Source of the DNA: Jannaschia pohangensis
GTDB taxonomy: Bacteria > Pseudomonadota > Alphaproteobacteria > Rhodobacterales > Rhodobacteraceae
Direction of reading: 5' to 3'
DNA: 64,000 nt
NCBI RefSeq assembly: GCF_900113875.1
Contig: NZ_FORA01000002.1
Span: 186,001-250,000, forward strand
Positions 36,552-46,770 of the stretch are shown here, piece after piece. Below the pieces are notes generated by a model, which saw only the letters and a program-made list of their open reading frames with translations, searched no databases and was not told the origin of the DNA. Each line of letters begins with the position of its first letter. The stretch's first letter is position 1. The position numbers were made by a program, and so were the translations under genes.

Positions 36552-36803
36552 TCACGCGTCGCCAGAGCCTGTCTGCACCACATCGAGTCCACGCGCTTGC
36601 AGAAGGCGGAGCGTCGCGCGGGCCACGCGCACCTCGTTGGCGCGGGCTTCGGTCCAGGCGGCGCGAGCGGCTTCGGCGTTTTCGCCCTTGGTCGCGGGGT
36701 CGTGGCGGCGGCGGGCCTGGAAACCGGCACGGGCGAGGGAAGACACGAGTTTGCTGTCCAGCTTGGCGCGACCTGCAGTGTCGGTCTCGGGTTCATCGGT
36801 CAT
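36552..36803 (-). CDS. hypothetical protein, 83 aa
   Basis: A short, charged, helical protein (KLDSKLVSSLARAGFQARRRHDPATKGENAEAARAAWTEAR, read at about 36620-36760), without signal or membrane segment. AAAGGGG lies 5 nt before the chosen ATG. The frame runs 28 codons upstream without coding character. No family is recognised. It faces away from cobO. Confidence 0.6.
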   Translation of the reverse strand: MTDEPETDTAGRAKLDSKLVSSLARAGFQARRRHDPATKGENAEAARAAWTEARANEVRVARATLRLLQARGLDVVQTGSGDA

Positions 36804-36938
36804 GGGAGCCCCTTTCAAGAAACCTGTCCGCCAATCGCTACGCCCTGCCGGTCGGCGAGCCAAGCGCCGTCTTGCCCGGTGGCGCAATCCCTCCTGTGCC
36901 GCTAGGATCGTCCGACACTACGCCGCAGGCAGGACGCA

Positions 36939-37565
36939 ATGACAGAGACCCCGATGAAGCCCGACGACACCGAACGCCACAACGCCAAGATGGCCAAGAA
37001 AAAGGCCGCGCGGGACAAGATCATGGCCACCAAGACCGACGAGAAGGGTCTGGTGATCGTCCATACCGGCAAGGGAAAAGGTAAATCTTCCAGTGCCTTC
37101 GGGATGATCTTCCGCTGCATCGCCCATGGGATGCCCTGTGCCGTGGTGCAGTTCATCAAGGGCGGCATGGGCACGGGGGAGCGCGATCTGATCGTGAACA
37201 ACTTCGGCGACCTGTGCGAATTTCACACCATGGGCGAGGGATTCACCTGGGAGACGCAGGACAAATCCCGCGACATCGAGATGGCACAGGCGGCCTGGGC
37301 CAAGGCGAAGGAATTGATCCTCGATCCGCGTAACCGTATGGTTTTGCTCGACGAAATCAATATCGCGCTGCGCTATGACTATGTCGACGTGGCCGAAGTC
37401 GTGGCGTTCCTGCGGGACGAGAAACCGCCGATGACCCACGTCGTCTGCACCGGGCGGAACGCCAAGGAGGAGCTGATCGACCTGGCCGATCTGGTGACGG
37501 AAATGGAGCTGATCAAGCATCCCTTCCGGTCCGGCGTGAAGGCGCAGGCGGGCGTGGAGTTCTGA
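36939..37565 (+). CDS. cobO: cob(I)yrinic acid a,c-diamide adenosyltransferase
   Basis: 208 aa, CobA/CobO/BtuR type. It transfers the adenosyl group of ATP to Co(I) corrinoid. The P-loop is HTGKGKGKSSSAFG (residues 42-55), followed by VVQFIKGG, a DEIN Walker B-like strand (VLLDEINIALRY) and TGRNAKEELIDLADLVTEM near the end. AGGA lies 4 nt before the ATG at 36939. An internal ATG at 36954 is less likely. It stands apart from the other cob genes and has no riboswitch of its own. Confidence 0.96.
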   Translation: MTETPMKPDDTERHNAKMAKKKAARDKIMATKTDEKGLVIVHTGKGKGKSSSAFGMIFRCIAHGMPCAVVQFIKGGMGTGERDLIVNNFGDLCEFHTMGEGFTWETQDKSRDIEMAQAAWAKAKELILDPRNRMVLLDEINIALRYDYVDVAEVVAFLRDEKPPMTHVVCTGRNAKEELIDLADLVTEMELIKHPFRSGVKAQAGVEF

Positions 37566-37583
37566 TAACGGGATCAGATTTCA

Positions 37584-37627
37584 GGGGTGATCCACGGGTG
37601 ACGAACGGGTGATCTACGGGTGACGCG
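37584..37627. repeat. two tandem 22-bp repeats after cobO
   Basis: Copies at 37584-37605 and 37606-37627 share 18 of 22 positions, each built on GGGTGATC-ACGGGTGACG. They lie just after the cobO stop (37565) and before the convergent ORF end (37663). Role unknown. Confidence 0.7.
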
Positions 37628-37662
37628 TCTGGTTTGGCTGGATTTTCCGTTTTGGACGGATG

Positions 37663-38064
37663 TCAGGCCAAGAACCAGCTGACGATCCGCTCCAGCAGAG
37701 GGACCAGTTTGGCCAGGATCGCCTGACCTTGCGGGGTCGCGGCCCAGAGGTGGATCGCCACCGCTCCGGTCGCGTAGGTCGAGGCCCCCTTGGCCGATCT
37801 GTCGAGTACCGCCAGAACGCTGCCGACAGTCTTGACGCCGCGACGAAGAAGACCCGGCCTGCGAGCCTCATCGGCCCGGGCCGCCTCGAAGTAGTCTTTC
37901 GCCGCCACAAGAGTTTCGCGAAGCGTGTCGTCCACGCTCGGCTCACCCTCGAACGCGGCGAGGGCCTCGTCAGTCACGGCCTCGGCGTCCTCGGGGGTCA
38001 CTTCGGGGGCGAGCGGGGGCAGGTCGTCGACCTCCTCGGGCAGCAGGAGGCCGCAGTTCATCAT
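37663..38064 (-). CDS. C-terminal continuation of the LRR protein, or separate 133-aa protein
   Basis: The frame starts [22 protein letters not shown], has an acidic N-half, and ends with a hydrophobic amphipathic helix (AILAKLVPLLERIVSWFLA). It overlaps the 3' end of the LRR frame by 95 nt in another register. The overlapped LRR tail has the Arg/Pro/Ala composition of a wrong frame, while this frame looks genuinely coded from about 38060 on. The simplest reading is one protein broken by a single-base frameshift (real, programmed or a sequencing error). An overlapping gene started at 38064 is the alternative. No ribosome site is obvious at the Met pair. Confidence 0.6.
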   Translation of the reverse strand: MMNCGLLLPEEVDDLPPLAPEVTPEDAEAVTDEALAAFEGEPSVDDTLRETLVAAKDYFEAARADEARRPGLLRRGVKTVGSVLAVLDRSAKGASTYATGAVAIHLWAATPQGQAILAKLVPLLERIVSWFLA

Positions 38065-39277
38065 GGGTCGCGACCAGATGGGTCCAGCCCGCCACGAAAC
38101 CCTTGTCTAGGGCGTCGGTCACATAGCGGTCGGACAGGGCGCCACGCAGGATCGCCATCGGGCCGTCGAGAGTGATGTAGGTCGGAGCCTCGGCGGCAAG
38201 CACGTAGGCGTAGCGCTGCAATCGGCTCCGCTGGACATGGGGGAGTTGAACCTGCTCGGCCTCGGCAAGCAGGTCCTTCACGTCGGCACGCAGGGCGTCC
38301 AGCCGCGTGTCCCGCTCCACCGGGGCGAGGCGCTTGGGTGGGGAGGCATTGCCCGCCACGAGCTTGCCGTCGCGGACGCCCACCTCCACCTCGGCCGCAT
38401 CCCGCAACCGGTCCGTCACGCTCCGCGCATCCGGGCCAGCCCCACCCCCGGCAGGGGGATCACGGAAGTCGGGGTGGGTGCCCTTGAGATATTGCACTGT
38501 CTCGATCGCGCACCTGTCTCCCGGGAGGCGTGACAAGAGGTCGAGGCGCCGGTCGTTGTTGGGATCAGCGGCGGGGGTGCCTTCGAACGACAACAGGCTA
38601 GCGCGTTCGTCCCAGAAAACAGGAATCGATAGCAAAACGCTCAGTTCACGAACACGCGTTTCATACAAAGAGAGATATGTTAGTGCAGACAGGCCGGACA
38701 GAGCACTGATATCGTCCACATGAGTCCTCGTCAGGTCCAGATGCGTCAGCGCAGACAGACCAGACAATCCACTGATGTCACTAACCTGCGTATCGGATAA
38801 CCTCAGACGCCTGAGTGCGGACAGACCAGACAATCCACTGATGTCACTCACCTGCGTGTCGGCCAGGTCCAACTCTTCCAGCGCGGACAGGCTGGACAAC
38901 GGAGTGATATCAATCACCGGCGTGCCGAACATAATCAAATGCGACAACTTGGAAAGGCTCGATAAAACACTGAAATCGCGGACTTCGGTGGTGGAAAGAG
39001 ACAAAATTTCGATCTGAGTCAGAGCCGCCAAAGCAGAGATATCAGCCATTTTGTGAGCTATGACGTTGCTACGTTCTTCTGAGTTTAGATGCCCGATGGT
39101 GAGCACCAGCAAATCCGTAAGCAAACCGATCTCTTCCGGCACCCGCGTCAGCGCCGGAAGGTCCGAGAAATCAAGTACCAGTCGCGTTTCCGCGTTATCG
39201 CTTTCCGCCGCTGCCTCGATCCGCCGAAGCGCTTCGGCCTCGGCGGCGGAGGGGTCCGTGCGCCAAGCCTCGCTCAC
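37970..39277 (-). CDS. leucine-rich repeat (SDS22/internalin-type) protein, likely frameshifted at its end
   Basis: 435 aa from a GTG start that overlaps the ileS stop (GTGA), so translation is coupled to ileS. Residues 1-77 are helical. About six 22-residue LRRs follow (about 78-220) of the form [22 protein letters not shown]. Then come a linker and a helical region (about 285-405) ending [16 protein letters not shown]. The last 30 residues look out-of-frame. There is no signal peptide, so it is cytoplasmic unless exported another way. The repeat part is clearly lower in GC than its neighbours, hinting at transfer or at recent repeat expansion. Ligand unknown. Confidence 0.72.
   Translation of the reverse strand: MSEAWRTDPSAAEAEALRRIEAAAESDNAETRLVLDFSDLPALTRVPEEIGLLTDLLVLTIGHLNSEERSNVIAHKMADISALAALTQIEILSLSTTEVRDFSVLSSLSKLSHLIMFGTPVIDITPLSSLSALEELDLADTQVSDISGLSGLSALRRLRLSDTQVSDISGLSGLSALTHLDLTRTHVDDISALSGLSALTYLSLYETRVRELSVLLSIPVFWDERASLLSFEGTPAADPNNDRRLDLLSRLPGDRCAIETVQYLKGTHPDFRDPPAGGGAGPDARSVTDRLRDAAEVEVGVRDGKLVAGNASPPKRLAPVERDTRLDALRADVKDLLAEAEQVQLPHVQRSRLQRYAYVLAAEAPTYITLDGPMAILRGALSDRYVTDALDKGFVAGWTHLVATHDELRPPAARGGRRPAPARPRSDPRGRRGRD
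38614..39046 (-). repeat. 66-bp tandem coding repeats (LRR units)
   Basis: Units of 66 bp encode the 22-residue LRRs. Two neighbouring units share a nearly identical core (at about 38756-38790 and 38822-38856), which implies recent duplication. It lies wholly within the LRR gene and is not a CRISPR array. Confidence 0.8.
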
Positions 39278-42240
39278 CCGAGCGCCTTGTCGCACCGTCC
39301 GCAGACGCCGTCGTGGCCGTGGTGGCCGACGTCGGGGAGGATCTTCCAGCAGCGTTGGCATTTGCCGCCCGTCGCCTGGGCGAAGACCACGGCGACGCCC
39401 GGCGCATCCTCGGACACATAGGCGCCTTCGGGGGCCGAAGCGGTCGAGACGGTGATGCCCGAGACGATGCACAGATCGTCGAAGACCACGTCCTTGAGCA
39501 CCTCCGCCGTCGCCGTGTCGACGTGGACGGTCGGCGCGGCCTCGAGCGAGGAGCCGATGACCTTGTCGCGGCGCTGCACCTCGAGCGCGCCGGTGACCAC
39601 GCGGCGGACGGCGCGGATGCGGGACCACTTGGCGGCCAGATCGGCGTCGCGCCAGCCGGGGCGCAATTCGGGGAAGTCCTGCAGGTGGACGGACGAGTCG
39701 TCGCCCGGGTGCACCTCGAGCCAGACCTCCTCCATGGTGAAGGGCAGGATCGGGGCGAGCCAGGTGGTCAGCCGGTCGTGGAGCAGGCGCAGCACGGTCC
39801 GGGCCGCCGCGCGGCGCGGCGTGGCCCCGTCGCAATAGAGCGCGTCCTTGCGCACGTCGAAGTAGAAGGCCGACAGGTCCACGGTGGCGAAGTGGAAGAT
39901 CGCCTGGAACACGGCGGCGAAGTCATAGCGGGCATAGCCGTCGCGGACCACGTCATCCAGTTCGGACAGGCGGTGGAGAACCCAGCGTTCCAGCTCGGGC
40001 ATCTCCAGAGGGTCGACGGGTGCGTCGTCGGTGATGGAGCCCAGCATGAAGCGCATGGTGTTGCGCAGGCGACGATAGCTGTCGGCGACGCCCTTGAGGA
40101 TCTCGGGCCCGATCCGGTGGTCGGCGGTGTAGTCCACCGTCGCCACCCAGAGGCGCAGGATGTCGGCCCCGTATTGGTCCACGATGTCCTGCGGCGCGAT
40201 GGTGTTGCCGATGGACTTGGACATCTTCATGCCCTTCTCGTCCATGGTGAACCCGTGGGTCACCACGGCGCGATAGGGCGCGCGGCCCTTGGTGCCACAG
40301 CCCTGAAGCATGGAGGAATGGAACCAGCCGCGATGCTGGTCGGTGCCTTCGAGATAAACATCGGCGATGCCGTCCTCGGTGCCGTCCGGGCGGTCGCGCA
40401 GGACGAAGGCGTGGGTGGAGCCGCTGTCGAACCAGACGTCGAGGATGTCGTCGACCTTGTCCCATTCGGCGGGGTCGTGGTCGGGGGCAAGGAAGCGTTC
40501 CTTGGCGCCGGGCTTGTACCAGGCGTCCGCGCCCTCGGCCTCGAATGCGGCGATGATGCGGGCGTTGACGGCCGGGTCGCGGAGCAGGAAATCCGGATCG
40601 TCGGCCTTGGCCCCCACCCTGGTGAAACAGGTCAGCGGCACGCCCCAGGCCCGCTGGCGCGACAGGACCCAGTCGGGCCGGTTCTCGATCATGGAAAACA
40701 GGCGGTTGCGGCCCGTTCGGGGCGTCCACTCCACCAGTTTGTCGATGGAGGTCAGGGCGCGTTCGCGCACCGTGGTGCCGTAATCGTCCTTGCCGTCGCC
40801 CACGGGCCGGTCGATGGCGGCGAACCATTGCGGGCGGTTCAGGCGGATGACGGGCGCCTTGGAGCGCCAGGAATGCGCGTCGGAGATGGTGATGCGGGCA
40901 CGGGCCAGCAGGCCGCCGACCTCGACCAGCTTGTCGATCACCGCCTTGTTGGCACCGCCGGGCTTCTTGCCGTCTCGGCTCAGGATGTATTGCCCGCCGA
41001 AAAGCGGCAGGTCGGCGCGGAAGGAGCCGTCGGCCTCGATGTTGAAGGTCATCTTGAGGCCGTGCTTCACCCCGATCTGGTAGTCGTCGTCGCCATGGGA
41101 CGGGGCGGTGTGAACGAAGCCCGTGCCCGCGTCGTCAGTCACGTGGTCGCCGGGGAACAGCGGTACGTCGTAGTCCCATTCGCCGTTGCCGCCGTCGATA
41201 CCGCGGAGGGGGTGGGCGCAGGTCAGGCAGGCCAGTTCCGTCGGGGTCACGTCGCGTAGGCGGGTCCACTGCCCCTCTTCAAGCCTGGCAGCTTTCATCG
41301 TGGCCTGGGCCAAGGCATCGGCCATCAGGTATTTGTCCCCCACGGTGGCCCAGGATTCGCCGGGCGTGCCGGTCACCTCGTAGAGACCATAAGATGTGCC
41401 GGGGCCAAAGCAGATTGCCCGGTTCTGCGGCAGGGTCCAGGGCGTGGTCGTCCAGATGATGACCGAACAGCCCGCGAAATCCGCGCCCATGGCCTGCACA
41501 GCGGCGCCGAAACCCGCCTCGCCGTGCTTGGCGATCAGCTCTTCGGACAGGGCATCGTTGCCCCCGATCCCGGCGACCGGGAATTGCACCCAGACCGCGT
41601 CCGTCTGACGGTCGTGGTACTCCACCTCCGCCTCGGCCAGCGCGGTCTTTTCGACGGGCGACCACATCACCGGCTTCGACCCCTGATAGACCAGCCCGTT
41701 CATCAGGAAGGTCTGGAATTCGGCGGCGATCACCGCCTCGGCGTGGTGCGCCATGGTCAGGTACGGATCGGCCCAGTTGCCGGTGATGCCAAGGCGTTTG
41801 AACTCCTCGCGCTGCACATCCACCCACCCGGCGGCGAACTCGCGGCATTCCTGGCGGAACTCGACCACGTCGACGGCATCCTTGTCGCGGCCCTTCTGGC
41901 GGTAGGCTTCCTCGATCTTCCATTCGATCGGCAGGCCATGGCAATCCCACCCGGGCACATAGCGCGCGTCGAAGCCCATCATCTGGCGCGAGCGGACGAC
42001 CATGTCCTTGAGCGTCTTGTTGAGCGCATGGCCGATGTGGAGGTTGCCGTTTGCATAGGGCGGCCCGTCGTGCAGCGTGAAGGGCGCGCGGCCCGTCTTT
42101 TCGCGCAGACGGTCATAGATGCCCATCTCTTCCCACCGGGCGAGCCAGTCGGGTTCGCGTTTGGGCAGGCCCGCGCGCATCGGAAAGTCGGTTTCGGGCA
42201 GGTTCAGGGTCGATTTGTAGTCGGGGGAGTCGGCGCTCAT
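39274..42240 (-). CDS. ileS: isoleucyl-tRNA synthetase
   Basis: 988 aa class I synthetase. HIGH motif HIGH at residues 68-71 ([12 protein letters not shown]), KMSKS at 672-676, the large CP1 editing domain between them, and a C-terminal zinc-ribbon CQRCW ... CGRC (about 960-986). It charges tRNA-Ile. The start gives [24 protein letters not shown], a typical N-terminus. The stop overlaps the GTG of the LRR gene. Confidence 0.97.
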   Translation of the reverse strand: MSADSPDYKSTLNLPETDFPMRAGLPKREPDWLARWEEMGIYDRLREKTGRAPFTLHDGPPYANGNLHIGHALNKTLKDMVVRSRQMMGFDARYVPGWDCHGLPIEWKIEEAYRQKGRDKDAVDVVEFRQECREFAAGWVDVQREEFKRLGITGNWADPYLTMAHHAEAVIAAEFQTFLMNGLVYQGSKPVMWSPVEKTALAEAEVEYHDRQTDAVWVQFPVAGIGGNDALSEELIAKHGEAGFGAAVQAMGADFAGCSVIIWTTTPWTLPQNRAICFGPGTSYGLYEVTGTPGESWATVGDKYLMADALAQATMKAARLEEGQWTRLRDVTPTELACLTCAHPLRGIDGGNGEWDYDVPLFPGDHVTDDAGTGFVHTAPSHGDDDYQIGVKHGLKMTFNIEADGSFRADLPLFGGQYILSRDGKKPGGANKAVIDKLVEVGGLLARARITISDAHSWRSKAPVIRLNRPQWFAAIDRPVGDGKDDYGTTVRERALTSIDKLVEWTPRTGRNRLFSMIENRPDWVLSRQRAWGVPLTCFTRVGAKADDPDFLLRDPAVNARIIAAFEAEGADAWYKPGAKERFLAPDHDPAEWDKVDDILDVWFDSGSTHAFVLRDRPDGTEDGIADVYLEGTDQHRGWFHSSMLQGCGTKGRAPYRAVVTHGFTMDEKGMKMSKSIGNTIAPQDIVDQYGADILRLWVATVDYTADHRIGPEILKGVADSYRRLRNTMRFMLGSITDDAPVDPLEMPELERWVLHRLSELDDVVRDGYARYDFAAVFQAIFHFATVDLSAFYFDVRKDALYCDGATPRRAAARTVLRLLHDRLTTWLAPILPFTMEEVWLEVHPGDDSSVHLQDFPELRPGWRDADLAAKWSRIRAVRRVVTGALEVQRRDKVIGSSLEAAPTVHVDTATAEVLKDVVFDDLCIVSGITVSTASAPEGAYVSEDAPGVAVVFAQATGGKCQRCWKILPDVGHHGHDGVCGRCDKALG

Positions 42241-42419
42241 GTCGGCGTCCTTCGGATCAGCAATGGGGGTTCAATGCGGTGCGCGGACGGCGGCACCTTG
42301 GCCCGGCCGCCCCGATGGGTCAGGGCGCCGGGGGAATAATTCGCGGCGATATGTCTACTCTTCCCGTCATGGCGCGCGTTATAGGCCCCGGAACGGGGAA
42401 ACGGCAAGCAGGCTTGGAC

Positions 42420-43586
42420 ATGGCAAGGATCGCGATTGCGGGGGCGGGGATCGGTGGGCTGGCGGCGGGGGCGGGGCTGGCGCGCGACGGCCACGATGTC
42501 ACCGTTTTCGACCGCTACGAGGCGCACTTGCCCGTCGGATCGGGCCTCGTGGTGCAGCCTGTGGGTCTGGGCGTTCTTGACGGATTGGGCGTGGGCGATG
42601 CGGCCCGTGGACTGGGCCAGACCCTGCGCCGGATGGCGGGTCACGAGGCGGAGTCGGGGCGGCCCGTCCTGGATGTGACCTATGACCCGAAGGGGCGCGG
42701 ACGCGAGGGGCTGGCCATGCACCGCGCGGCCTTGCATCACGTGCTGTTGACGGCAGCGGAACGCCAGCAGGTCCGGTTCGAACTGGCCGCCGAGATCACC
42801 GGGCGGGAGGGGACGCGCCTGCGCCTGACGTCCGGCCTGACCGAGGCATTCGACCTGATCGTGGATTCCGCCGGAGCCGGGTCGGTCCTGTCGCCGCTGC
42901 GGGCGCGCGCGCTTCCCTATGGGGCAATCTGGGGCAACGTTCCCTGGCCCGATGCCACGTCCCTGCCAACGGATGAGCTGCGCCAGTGTTACCGCCGCGC
43001 GGACCGGATGATCGGGGTGCTGCCCATCGGGCGACGTCCGGACGGCGGCCCGCGCCTCGCCGCGCTGTTCTGGTCGATGCCGCGCGGGGCTTTCGAGGAT
43101 TGGCGGGCCACGCCGCTGGATCAGTGGAAGGCCGAGGCGCGGGCGCTTTGGCCAGAGGTGGCCCCCTTCCTCGACGGGGTCGCGCACCACGACGACATGA
43201 CCATGGCGCGCTATTCCCACGGCACGCTGCGCAAACCCTTCGACGACGGAATCGTCCATATCGGCGACGCCTGGCACCGGGCCAGCCCGCAATTGGGCCA
43301 GGGGGCGAACATGGCGCTTCTGGATGCGGAGGCTCTGGTGCGCGCCGTGGCGGATGGACCGCTGGCCGAAGCGGGCGCGCGGATGCGCAACGCCCGCCGC
43401 CTGCATGTGACGACCTATCAGATGATGAGCGCGGCTTTCACGCCGCAATATCAGTCAGATAGCCGGATTCTTCCGATGGTGCGCGACCGCCTGCTGTTCC
43501 CCGTGGCACAGGTCTGGCCCGCAAGATCGATCCTGCCGCCGCTGGCCCGCGGGCAGATGGTGCCGCCGATCCTGGGCGGGCTTTAA
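42420..43586 (+). CDS. FAD-dependent monooxygenase (PHBH/UbiH-like)
   Basis: 388 aa. The FAD dinucleotide fold GAGIGGLAAG is at residues 7-16. A weak DG-type segment sits near 160, and the GD motif HIGDAWHRASPQLGQGANMALLDA (about 280-305) closes the FAD site. The family hydroxylates aromatic or quinone-like substrates with NAD(P)H and O2. The substrate is not predictable. The frame is open 47 codons upstream, but the chosen ATG begins exactly at the Rossmann strand. Divergent from ileS. Confidence 0.85.
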   Translation: MARIAIAGAGIGGLAAGAGLARDGHDVTVFDRYEAHLPVGSGLVVQPVGLGVLDGLGVGDAARGLGQTLRRMAGHEAESGRPVLDVTYDPKGRGREGLAMHRAALHHVLLTAAERQQVRFELAAEITGREGTRLRLTSGLTEAFDLIVDSAGAGSVLSPLRARALPYGAIWGNVPWPDATSLPTDELRQCYRRADRMIGVLPIGRRPDGGPRLAALFWSMPRGAFEDWRATPLDQWKAEARALWPEVAPFLDGVAHHDDMTMARYSHGTLRKPFDDGIVHIGDAWHRASPQLGQGANMALLDAEALVRAVADGPLAEAGARMRNARRLHVTTYQMMSAAFTPQYQSDSRILPMVRDRLLFPVAQVWPARSILPPLARGQMVPPILGGL

Positions 43587-43637
43587 CGGGATCTTCACAC
43601 ACGACTGGCAAGGTCAGGGCATACAAGGAGTCATCCC

Positions 43638-43739
43638 ATGTCCCTCAGCCTGCTTATCGCTTTCGCCGGAACCACGTTCATCGTCCTGGCGCCCCTCTGC
43701 CTGCCCAAGCCGCGCAACCAGTCTGTGCCACTCGACTGA
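43638..43739 (+). CDS. small membrane peptide, 33 aa (candidate)
   Basis: AGGAG lies 7 nt before an ATG that opens a 33-codon frame. It encodes one hydrophobic helix (MSLSLLIAFAGTTFIVLAPL) and a short basic tail ending VPLD. It fills the gap between the monooxygenase and the convergent DUF2339 gene. The good ribosome site and membrane profile favour a real product, but the length is too short for certainty. Confidence 0.42.
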   Translation: MSLSLLIAFAGTTFIVLAPLCLPKPRNQSVPLD

Positions 43740-43740
43740 C

Positions 43741-46700
43741 CTAGGGGTCCTTTCGGTCGGGGTCATCGCCTTCGGCTCTGGTCGGACCGCCGTTGAATGG
43801 ATTGGACGGGGCGTCGGGATCGGAAGCGGCGTCAGGATCGGGGCTTTCATCGCCGTCACCGTCGGAAGCAGCAACGGTATCGGTGCCACCGTCGGACGCA
43901 GCGGCAGCATCGGTGCCAGCATCAAGGTCAGGGTCGACGGCGGCGGAGCCGGTCCTGTCATCGCGGTTGGCCCCAGCACCCGATGCGTCGCCCTTTGCCC
44001 CGGTCTCGTCGCCGCCTGACCCCGAAGGTTCCCCGGGGTCGTCATGTGATCCCGCGGCAGGGTCCGGTCGCATTCCGCCAGCCCATCGATCAAGCCACGC
44101 GAGGCCGGCGAGGGCGAAGGCCAGGCCGACGAAGGCCCCGACCCGCAGCAACCCGCCAAGGGAGGCGGCATCGATCAGGAAGACCTTTGCCACCGTTGCC
44201 CCAAGGACGATCACACCCGCCCGCCGCCACAGGTTGGAGCCCTTGGCGACGCCCTGATAGAAAAGCGCTGCGCCCAGGATCAACAGGGCAACGGTATAGC
44301 TGGTGATTTCGGGTTGGGAGAAGCCGCTCCAAAGCTGCATGTCGTCCGGCCCGCGCCAGAGATGCCGGATGGCGAGGAAAACCCAATGGCCCGCCAGTCC
44401 GGCCCCTGCGGCGAAGATGGCCTTCGGAAACCAGGCGTCGGGCGCGCGGGCGGCCATGCGTCGACCGGCGAACAGCAGCAGAAGCGCGGGTGCCAGATAG
44501 GCGGGCAAGAGGGTGTTCAGGAATGGGGGGCCCTCGACTGTATCGTCCCAGATGAAGCCGAAAAGCGGCGACGCCAAGGTGACGCTGGAGAAGACGGCCA
44601 TGGCGCCCAGGGCGAAGAACAGACCCGCAAGCACCGTGCGGAGCAGCGGCAGGCGTCCGCCACGCTCCCGCAGTTCGGCCTGGGCCCAGGCGAAGAGAAG
44701 CCACAGGAACGCGGTGAGACCTGTCGTCAGATAGACCGTATCGAGATCGGCGGCCCGTAGCACCCGCCAGAGCAGGATCGTGACCGCATAGCCCGCGACC
44801 GAAATGGCCGCGGTTTCGGCCACTGCCTCGGGTTCGGGACGGCCTCGACCGCGCAGCCAGAGCCAGGCCAGCGCGAAGCCCGCCACCGGCGCCAGCATCG
44901 ACAGGAGCACGGGCAGCAGATCACCGTCGACGTGCCACAGTACGCCCGGCTCCCCGAGCAATCGCCACCCCACGAAGGGCGCGGCCAGCACCACGAACCA
45001 GCCCAGAAGCGGCAGGTTGAAGCGCCGGTCGAACCACGCGGCGAGCGCCGCCATCAGGGCAACCGCCGCCGTCAGGGCCGCCTCGCCCGCGATCTGACCA
45101 AGCGCATAGGCGATGACCGTCAGCGCGACGAGACCGGCCAACGAGGTGCGCAGCCGGTCGTCGCCGTCGCGGGCGGCCCAGAGCCCCGCCACGCCGACCA
45201 GACCGGCCGCCACGGCCAGCGCATGCAGGGCCCAGGAATAGTACCCGAGAACGAGGGGCGCGCCCCAGGAAAGATGCAGGGCGATCCCGATCACGGGCGC
45301 GATCAGAACTGTTCCAAACGCCCATCCCAACCGGTGAGTAAAGGCCTGTTGCAGTGACCGCTGAAATGCGAGGAGAGACATGGCACCGCCCGCCATCAGC
45401 ATCAACGTCGTCGCAGCATCGCCATCCGGCGGGCGCGCGACCAGCACGAGGCCGAGGAGGGCTGCGGGCGGGATGAGGGCGAGATCCTCAAGCCCCTCGG
45501 CCGACCTGGCCCAAGCCGACAGGGCCGCCAGAAGCACGACCAACGCCCCCGTGGCGACCCAGATCGACTGATCGTGCGCCAGGACGACAAAGGCAGCGGC
45601 CAGGGTGACGGCGACACCGGCCAGCACGACCTCAATGTCGGGCAGCGTGCCGCGCCGAAAGGCCGCAAGAGTGGATGGCCCGGAATGGTCCGGCAGGATC
45701 CGCCCGACGGGCAGTGCCATGGCCGAAAGCGCGATCAGGGTCACGCCGATGATAAAGGCCGTCGTCGTCTCGGGCGCGCCCGCCACAAGCAGCACAGAAG
45801 CTCCGAAACCGACCGCCAGGGCCAGCCAGCTGATCCAGCGGCGCCACCAGCGGCGCACCATGTCGACGGCAAGGCCCGCGAAGGCCAGCATGGCGAAAAG
45901 CCCGTGCAGCGGGCGCAGGTCCGACCCTCGCCCCCCGCCGACCACGAAGGGGGCCGCCGCGCCGCCGACCATGCCGACGGCGATCAGCAGAGGGCCGTGA
46001 AACCATCCCAGGACGATGGAGCCGAGCGCGACCACCACCAGACCGGCCAGCGCCTGTCCCTGACCGATCAGGTCATAGAGATGGCGCGCGCCCAGGATGG
46101 CCCCGAACAGGGTGACGACGCCGCCGCTGGAGAGCACGGACGGCAGATGGGCGGTGGCCACATCCTCGCCGTCACCCCATCTGCGGCGGATGTATTCGCC
46201 GCCGACAATCAGGGCCACGCCGAATGCAAGGGCTGCGAAGACGCGCACACGCGGCGGCAGAAGGCCCTGCTCCATCCCGTATTGCACGAGAAATATGCCA
46301 GCCAGGGCCAGCGATACGGCGGCCACGGCATAAAACCAGTTGGTCGAAAGCCATTTGAGGGCCTGGTCGATCAGGCTGGGCCCCTCGCGGCGGGGGCGGG
46401 AAGGTTCCGCCACAGGATCGAGGTCGGGAACGGAGATCCGGGGCCCGACCCGCGCGACCGTCCGGTCGATGTCGTCGGCGGCTTCGGGCGTGACACGGGG
46501 CGAGGCGGTCTCGGCCTGCGACTTCCCCCAGGGTGCGGCTGCGCGGGCAGGGGCTGCGGCTTCTGTCGGTGCAGGCGCGGGCGCGGGCTTGGCGGTCGGG
46601 CGTGGCGATGGCGTCGTGCGCGCGGCAAGCTGGTCGCTCAGTTCGACGACGGCGTCCTCGATGCGCCTGACCCGCCCGGACAGCGAGCTGAGCCAGAGCA

Positions 46701-46770
46701 GCGCGACGATAATGCCGCCCGGCACGCCCACGACGACGACAATCGCCAAAAGGATCAAAAGACTTTCCAT
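43741..46770 (-). CDS. DUF2339 domain-containing multi-pass membrane protein
   Basis: 1009 aa. One N-terminal helix (residues 4-28) is followed by a coiled stretch (RVRRIEDAVVELSDQL) and a Pro/Ala-rich linker (about 55-85). More than twenty hydrophobic helices fill residues 140-905, and the C-terminal tail of about 95 residues is very rich in Asp, Gly, Ser and Ala. The DUF2339 family has no firm function. The ATG at 46770 is preferred over the first possible start six codons upstream. Single gene. Confidence 0.87.
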   Translation of the reverse strand: MESLLILLAIVVVVGVPGGIIVALLWLSSLSGRVRRIEDAVVELSDQLAARTTPSPRPTAKPAPAPAPTEAAAPARAAAPWGKSQAETASPRVTPEAADDIDRTVARVGPRISVPDLDPVAEPSRPRREGPSLIDQALKWLSTNWFYAVAAVSLALAGIFLVQYGMEQGLLPPRVRVFAALAFGVALIVGGEYIRRRWGDGEDVATAHLPSVLSSGGVVTLFGAILGARHLYDLIGQGQALAGLVVVALGSIVLGWFHGPLLIAVGMVGGAAAPFVVGGGRGSDLRPLHGLFAMLAFAGLAVDMVRRWWRRWISWLALAVGFGASVLLVAGAPETTTAFIIGVTLIALSAMALPVGRILPDHSGPSTLAAFRRGTLPDIEVVLAGVAVTLAAAFVVLAHDQSIWVATGALVVLLAALSAWARSAEGLEDLALIPPAALLGLVLVARPPDGDAATTLMLMAGGAMSLLAFQRSLQQAFTHRLGWAFGTVLIAPVIGIALHLSWGAPLVLGYYSWALHALAVAAGLVGVAGLWAARDGDDRLRTSLAGLVALTVIAYALGQIAGEAALTAAVALMAALAAWFDRRFNLPLLGWFVVLAAPFVGWRLLGEPGVLWHVDGDLLPVLLSMLAPVAGFALAWLWLRGRGRPEPEAVAETAAISVAGYAVTILLWRVLRAADLDTVYLTTGLTAFLWLLFAWAQAELRERGGRLPLLRTVLAGLFFALGAMAVFSSVTLASPLFGFIWDDTVEGPPFLNTLLPAYLAPALLLLFAGRRMAARAPDAWFPKAIFAAGAGLAGHWVFLAIRHLWRGPDDMQLWSGFSQPEITSYTVALLILGAALFYQGVAKGSNLWRRAGVIVLGATVAKVFLIDAASLGGLLRVGAFVGLAFALAGLAWLDRWAGGMRPDPAAGSHDDPGEPSGSGGDETGAKGDASGAGANRDDRTGSAAVDPDLDAGTDAAAASDGGTDTVAASDGDGDESPDPDAASDPDAPSNPFNGGPTRAEGDDPDRKDP

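Noticed and set aside
38614-39046. Regular repeats resembling an array (CRISPR-like)
   Set aside because: The 66-bp period with no spacer/repeat structure is explained by 22-residue LRR units in a coding frame.
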